The notes under the pieces were generated by a model. It saw nothing but the letters and a program-made list of their open reading frames with translations, did not search any database and was not told where the DNA came from. A program made the position numbers and the translations under genes. Positions 59,800 to 64,000 of a stretch of 64,000 nt of DNA are shown here, in pieces (the stretch's first letter is position 1; each line of letters begins with the position of its first letter). The DNA is from Gammaproteobacteria bacterium (GTDB lineage Bacteria > Pseudomonadota > Gammaproteobacteria > VBWC01): positions 129,978 through 193,977 of the forward strand of contig JAHFRU010000003.1 of assembly GCA_023266115.1 (NCBI GenBank). Direction: 5' to 3'.

Positions 59800-60831
59800 A
59801 TGAGCTTCAAGATTCATGTCGAGCCCAGCGGCAAGGAATTCACCGTCGAGAACAACGACTCGGTGCTCGATGCGGCGCTGCATCACGGTGTCGCGTTTCC
59901 CTATGGTTGTCGCAACGGCGCCTGCGGTTCGTGCAAGGGCAAGATTGTTTCCGGTACGGTCGATTATGGCGATTACGACCCCAACACCCTGACCGATGCG
60001 GAAAAGCGCGCCGGCATGGCGCTGTTCTGTCAGGCGCGCCCGCTCAGCGATCTGACGGTCGAGGTGAAAGAGGTTCAGCTTGGCGATATCCAGATCCGCA
60101 AGGTACCGGTCCGCGTGGCGAAGATTGAAAAGCTCGCACCGGATGTCGTCCGCCTGTTCCTGAAGGGACCCAATACCGTGCGGCTACAGTTCCTCGCCGG
60201 GCAGTATCTCGACTTTCTGCTGCCCACCAACAAGCGACGCAGTTTCTCGATCGCCAATGCGCCGCACGATGACGAGTTTATCGAACTGCACATCCGGCAT
60301 GTGCCGCACGGCAATTTCACCGACTACATATTTGATGTATTAAAGGAGAAAGATCTGTTGCGGGTCGAGATGCCGTTCGGCGGATTCTACCTGCGTCAGG
60401 ACAGCGACCGGCCGATGATCTTCATGGCGGGCGGCACCGGTTTCGCGCCGATCAAGGGTATTATCGAGCACGCGTTCGCCGAAGGCGTCGACCGGCCGAT
60501 GCATTTCTACTGGGGCGTGCGCAGCAAACAGGATCTTTATCTCGACTCGTTGCCACGGCAGTGGACGCGGGAACATGCGAACTTCCATTACGTGCCGGTG
60601 TTGTCGGACCCGAAACCCGAGGACAACTGGCAGGGTCGCACCGGCTTTGTCCATAACGCAGTGACCGCGGACTTCCCGCAGCTGAGCGGTTTCGACGTCT
60701 ATACCAGCGGTCCGCCGATTATGGTGAACGCCGGCAAGGCGGCGTTTTTAGAGCGCGGACTGCCGGCCGACCGGTTGTTTTACGATTCGTTTGAATTTGC
60801 CGCCGATACCCGCAAGGCATCGGCGAGTTAG
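59800..60831 (+). CDS. 2Fe-2S/FAD NAD(P)H reductase (CDP-6-deoxy-3,4-glucoseen reductase type)
   Basis: 343 residues from ATG 59800 (AAGGAACC site). Plant-type ferredoxin domain about 1-90: PYGCRNGACGSCKGKI with the last Cys in MALFCQARP. FAD domain RRSFSIANAP, then NAD domain MIFMAGGTGFAPIKGIIEHAF and YTSGPPIMVNAG. This electron-transfer module is often annotated as CDP-6-deoxy-delta-3,4-glucoseen reductase and often accompanies ubiD. Its real partner is unknown; the deoxysugar name is probably misleading here. Confidence 0.88.
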   Translation: MSFKIHVEPSGKEFTVENNDSVLDAALHHGVAFPYGCRNGACGSCKGKIVSGTVDYGDYDPNTLTDAEKRAGMALFCQARPLSDLTVEVKEVQLGDIQIRKVPVRVAKIEKLAPDVVRLFLKGPNTVRLQFLAGQYLDFLLPTNKRRSFSIANAPHDDEFIELHIRHVPHGNFTDYIFDVLKEKDLLRVEMPFGGFYLRQDSDRPMIFMAGGTGFAPIKGIIEHAFAEGVDRPMHFYWGVRSKQDLYLDSLPRQWTREHANFHYVPVLSDPKPEDNWQGRTGFVHNAVTADFPQLSGFDVYTSGPPIMVNAGKAAFLERGLPADRLFYDSFEFAADTRKASAS

Positions 60832-60990
60832 CAAACCCGGATAGATCCGGCTGTCGCTGCCGTGTCCCGCTATTTGCGGCCGCGAAGCGGACTGGAAAGC
60901 AAAGAAAAACGACAATCACGCCGTTCGTTTTCTGTTTTCGGCTAAGCGACCGGTCGATATTGTAGCGACTCCTCACCCACCGGCCAGCGG

Positions 60991-62253
60991 TTACTGCGCC
61001 GCCAGCATCGGTGTGGAACGGCCGGCGGGTTCGCGGGTGCCCGGTAGCAACGGCCCGGTGCGCGGCGCGGCGGTGATCAGCGACAGCCCCTTCTGGTAAC
61101 ATGCCAGCGCGCCCGATTTCTCACCGAGTTTCTCCAGCAGCGTACCGAGATCCTGATAGGTCTCGGGTTGCGCGCCGGCGGCGATGCTGGCTTCCAGATA
61201 GCCGCGCGCCTTGTCGAGTCTGCCGTTGCGTAACGCCAGGCGACCGAGGGTCAACAGCAATACCGGGTTGTTGGTGCGGTTCTTCAGCCATTCTTCGGCA
61301 CTGTGTAATTGCTGCGGCGAAAACGCCGTGCCACCGTCGGCGACGCCGTAGAGATAGACCAGCGCATCGCTCCAGTCACGGTTAAGCGCCTTGCGCAATA
61401 CGGCGATCACCTCGGCATCGGCCTGGCAGGCAATCAACTGGCTGGCGTACGCGTAGAGCAGCGCCTCGTTTTCCTGCAGTGTCTTCGGAATGCGCGCCCA
61501 GACCTCGTGTATCAGTCTGGCCTGCTGTTCGCGCGCGGCATTGCCGAGCAGCTCTGACCACGCCGTGATCTCGAGACGCTTGATCTCGGTTTCCGCGATG
61601 AGGTGACGTTTGCGCACCGCTGGCAGCAATTCGAGCAGATGCTCCCAGTTCTTCAGATCAACATGGAGTTGCAGCAGCAGTGACAGCACCTTGGGATGTT
61701 TCGGCGCCGCCGCGTGCAACCGCTTCAACGTTGCCAGGGCGCGATCGAACTCGCCGTTTTGCAGCTGCAGTTCGGCCGCCGCGAGGTCCAGTGTGAATTC
61801 CGACGCGTGTCCGCTGTTCTGGGCCTTTTTAAGATAGCCGTCCGCGCGTTGTACCGCTCCCTGACGTTGCGCGGCCTGCGCCGCGGCAAGGTAGTTCAAT
61901 AATGGCACCTCACTGGTGTCGGCCTGCTTGGTCAGCAGATGTTCGGCCTCCCGCCAGCGGCCCTCGACCAGGTCGAGCATGCCGCGCGTCAGCAGCTTGT
62001 GCGACCGGGTGACACGGCGTTCGGCATTCCACCGGCGCAGATGACGAGGCGCGCGGCGCGTGGTCAGCAGCGCGCGCAGGACTATATAAATCGTCACGAA
62101 CGCAACGATCGCCATGCCGCCGAATACCAGCAGCGTGGTCTCGACCGTGGTCCCCTGGAACGCGATGCGCACATAGCCGGGGTCCTGATGTGCGATCAGC
62201 GCCAGTGCGACACCGATCACCAGCGCCACGATGATGATCACCATGCGTTTCAT
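60991..62253 (-). CDS. hemY: HemY-like TPR membrane protein
   Basis: 420 residues. Two N-terminal helices (VIIIVALVIGVALALIAH, LLVFGGMAIVAFVTIYIVLRALL), then a HemY_N region (RRWNAERRVTRSHKLLTRGMLDLVEGRWREAEHLLTK) and TPR-like repeats through the rest. Proteobacterial HemY sits in the operon with hemD and hemX; it is not protoporphyrinogen oxidase, and its role in heme synthesis is indirect or unsettled. The C-tail after ITAAPRTGPLLPGT is low complexity. Start overlaps the hemX stop. Confidence 0.9.
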   Translation of the reverse strand: MKRMVIIIVALVIGVALALIAHQDPGYVRIAFQGTTVETTLLVFGGMAIVAFVTIYIVLRALLTTRRAPRHLRRWNAERRVTRSHKLLTRGMLDLVEGRWREAEHLLTKQADTSEVPLLNYLAAAQAAQRQGAVQRADGYLKKAQNSGHASEFTLDLAAAELQLQNGEFDRALATLKRLHAAAPKHPKVLSLLLQLHVDLKNWEHLLELLPAVRKRHLIAETEIKRLEITAWSELLGNAAREQQARLIHEVWARIPKTLQENEALLYAYASQLIACQADAEVIAVLRKALNRDWSDALVYLYGVADGGTAFSPQQLHSAEEWLKNRTNNPVLLLTLGRLALRNGRLDKARGYLEASIAAGAQPETYQDLGTLLEKLGEKSGALACYQKGLSLITAAPRTGPLLPGTREPAGRSTPMLAAQ

Positions 62254-63476
62254 CGTTCCGCGTCTCGGGTTACCTGACTCGCCACGGTGACGTCACCGTG
62301 CCCCGGCGCCTGCGCGGTACCCTCACCGCGGCGGTTCGACCAGTTACGCAGCGCCTGCAACGACGTGGAAACCTCCGGGAAATCCGGGCTCAGATCCACG
62401 TTGTCGAGCAGTGCCAGGCTGTCCAGCAGATTGCTGCGCGCAGTGCTTTCCCGAAAATAGGTGGTGATCCAGGTGCGCGTGGCGTTCAGGCTGTCACGGA
62501 AGGTTTCGGTATCGCGCTGCAGCAGCGCGAGCCGCGCGGCTTCAAGCTTCAGGCCGAGATTCTGCCGGAAAAACACCCGTTGATCGGGTGTCAGTAACGG
62601 GCTGTTGCCGCTGTCGCTCGCGTGGGTCACGACGACCAGATTGCGTATCGCCGCCCAGGCTGCACCCGCCGCCGCCCGCCAGCCCTCGGCGGGCGCTTCC
62701 GTGCTGCCGGCCTGTTCACCGGGTTCCACGCCGGACAGCGGCAGATCGTCGATGCGGTGCTGGAGGCTGCCGAGCGACAGCGCCATGCCGGTGATGTCCG
62801 GCACCGTGACCGACTGCAGCGCGTTGATGTCGTCGGCAATGGCGCTGCGCGCGGTAATCAGCGACGGATCGCCGGTACTCTTCAAACGTTCGTCGGCGGC
62901 AAGCAGCGCTGCGACCGCGGTAGCGACATCATTGGCCAGTTTCAACCGCTCGCCGGCGATCCGGACCAGATACTCCGCCTCGGCCACGAGCCAGCCGTTG
63001 GCCCGGTCGCGGCTGACCTCGGCGTGCAGTGTATCGATCGCATCATTGATCTGCTGCTGGGCGTTTTGCACCTCGCCCAGCTGCGAAGTGATGGCCTGAA
63101 TCCGGGTCTGGTCCTCGTTCAGCCGGTTCTCCAGTACGGGCAGCGTCGCGCGTGTCTCGCCGGACAATGCCGCGGAACGTGCGTCTATTAGCTGCAGCGT
63201 CGAGCCGAGTTGCTGGCGGTCGGTCTGCTGCGTCTGCCAAGTATAATAACTGGCACCGCCGGCGGCCAGCGCCAGCAATAGTGCCAGCAAGGCGACGAAC
63301 GATCGGCCGCGCCGCGGCGCCGCGGCGGCACGTGCCGCGCTGCCGGTTCTGGCCGTCACAGTCGTCGGGTCAGGCCGGTCGGATTTCGGTTCCTTTTTCG
63401 ATGCAGATGAGGTGTTGTCGGCGGCGCCGGATTCAGGGTTGCCTGCAGGCATTTTTGCTTGGGTGGATGTCGTCAT
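62250..63476 (-). CDS. hemX: HemX family membrane protein
   Basis: 408 residues from ATG 63476. A cytosolic Ala/Ser/Lys-rich start, one helix (RSFVALLALLLALAAGGASYYTW), then a long helical periplasmic region (LGSTLQLIDARSAALSGETRATL...VAEAEYLVRIAGERLKLANDVATAVAALLAADERL). The latter block is the HemX signature. Although often called uroporphyrinogen-III C-methyltransferase, this form has no methyltransferase domain. Two bases separate it from hemD; it overlaps hemY. Confidence 0.9.
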   Translation of the reverse strand: MTTSTQAKMPAGNPESGAADNTSSASKKEPKSDRPDPTTVTARTGSAARAAAAPRRGRSFVALLALLLALAAGGASYYTWQTQQTDRQQLGSTLQLIDARSAALSGETRATLPVLENRLNEDQTRIQAITSQLGEVQNAQQQINDAIDTLHAEVSRDRANGWLVAEAEYLVRIAGERLKLANDVATAVAALLAADERLKSTGDPSLITARSAIADDINALQSVTVPDITGMALSLGSLQHRIDDLPLSGVEPGEQAGSTEAPAEGWRAAAGAAWAAIRNLVVVTHASDSGNSPLLTPDQRVFFRQNLGLKLEAARLALLQRDTETFRDSLNATRTWITTYFRESTARSNLLDSLALLDNVDLSPDFPEVSTSLQALRNWSNRRGEGTAQAPGHGDVTVASQVTRDAER

Positions 63477-63478
63477 GT

Positions 63479-64000
63479 TTATTTCCTCTGACCGGCAACG
63501 CCTGTCGTTGACCACCACTGGCGGATAACGTCGACCAGCGCCTCGTCGGTCGCTTCCGCGGCGACCAGCATGGGGCCGGTGAAACCGCGCGCGGTGGCGA
63601 GCGCAGCGCCACGCTGACTGAGCAACGCCAGAGGCCTGTTCAATAATAACTTTCTTCCCGCGTCGCCGACCAGTTCGAGAAGATTTTCGAGGCCTTCGTT
63701 ACTCGTCACCACGACGGCGTCGATATTACCACGGGAATAATCCTGAAACAGAGGCCGGCCGGCCGGCTCCGGTTTGATACGTTGATAAACGTCCGCATAT
63801 TCAACCGTCGCGCCGCGTTGCCGCAACGTATCGCCGAGCAATTCCCGGCCGCCAATGCCGCGAAATATCACGATTCTTGTTCCGGATACCGATTGCATCG
63901 CGGCTGTCGCCAGCAATGCCTCGCTGTTGTAGCCCGCTGACGGGCAGATATCCACGTGCCGCCACTGTTGTTCAAGCCGCTCTGCCGTTGCCTTGCCGAT
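63479..64000 (-). CDS. hemD: Uroporphyrinogen-III synthase, 5' part cut by window edge
   Basis: 174 C-terminal codons are present (the start lies past 64000). Text IVIFRGIGGRELLGDTLRQRGATVEYADVYQRI is the central HemD motif; VVTSNEGLENLLELVG and FTGPMLVAAEATDEALVDVI follow. The enzyme closes hydroxymethylbilane to uroporphyrinogen III. It leads the hemD-hemX-hemY unit; hemC is probably just outside. Confidence 0.92.
   Translation of the reverse strand: MGKATAERLEQQWRHVDICPSAGYNSEALLATAAMQSVSGTRIVIFRGIGGRELLGDTLRQRGATVEYADVYQRIKPEPAGRPLFQDYSRGNIDAVVVTSNEGLENLLELVGDAGRKLLLNRPLALLSQRGAALATARGFTGPMLVAAEATDEALVDVIRQWWSTTGVAGQRK

Noticed and set aside
60850-60990. Terminator after hemY or the reductase gene
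   Set aside because: The 160-base gap shows no clean stem followed by a T-run.

Overview
The window is about 64 kb of dense, GC-rich bacterial chromosome. Gene content fits a gammaproteobacterium: hemD-hemX-hemY, FNR with the N-terminal cysteine cluster, ubiD, oligopeptidase A, Hsp33, an AGCS symporter, a YcbZ-type Lon-like protease, YgiQ and YchJ. I cannot name the genus. No rRNA, tRNA, CRISPR array or intact prophage was seen, and the only mobile-element trace is a possible decayed IS3-type transposase. High GC produces many long antisense open frames, which I have left out.

Layout. 1-3.2 kb: DUF47/Pit phosphate transport pair, aroE, hslO. 3.2-4.6 kb: an AT-richer island with a nuclease-like gene interrupted by one in-frame amber codon, flanked by 157-bp inverted repeats. 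4.6-9 kb (minus strand): gamma-carbonic anhydrase, a TPR/GT41 (OGT-like) glycosyltransferase and glutathione reductase. 9-18 kb: prlC, xthA, a CBS-domain protein, a DUF503 protein, an ABC ATPase/FtsX permease/AttH-like lipoprotein operon, then small membrane proteins. 18.5-25.5 kb: an AGCS symporter, a divergent SelO-like protein, a CDF transporter, and feoA-feoB with a Cys-tailed small membrane protein. 25.9-31.7 kb: a giant multidomain protein (two cNMP-binding domains, rhodanese, long coiled coil, one membrane helix, FGE-like domain) divergent from an alpha/beta hydrolase. 31.7-35.4 kb: pcm, FNR, two PilZ proteins and a response regulator with a degenerate GGDEF domain behind a predicted FNR box. 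35.5-45.6 kb: Lon-like protease, DUF2914 protein, an amidohydrolase pseudogene, a c-type cytochrome, LEA-2 lipoprotein, ubiD, a trypsin-like protease with a coiled-coil insertion, BamE-like lipoprotein, CaCA antiporter, PsiE-like protein. 45.9-53.3 kb: methyltransferase, recQ, DUF1289 protein, ychJ, an rlmK-like methyltransferase, ygiQ. 53.5-59.7 kb: an accessory, decaying stretch with a PmtA-like methyltransferase, remnants of a circularly permuted ATP-grasp gene and of an Anbu proteasome-like gene, GNAT, dmeF, two secreted proteins and a frameshifted cupin. 59.8-64 kb: an NAD(P)H:ferredoxin-type reductase and hemD-hemX-hemY (minus strand, hemD cut by the window edge).

Most notable observation: ychJ ends at a TGA that sits exactly where the first zinc-ligand cysteine of its C-terminal SEC-C motif should be, and the rest of the motif is intact in frame behind it. 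This could be a selenocysteine codon, a fresh nonsense mutation or a sequence error. Other points of interest are the inverted-repeat island with diverged but still foldable hairpins, the FeoB with substituted GTPase motifs, the redox/c-di-GMP-type cluster, and the decayed Anbu locus.
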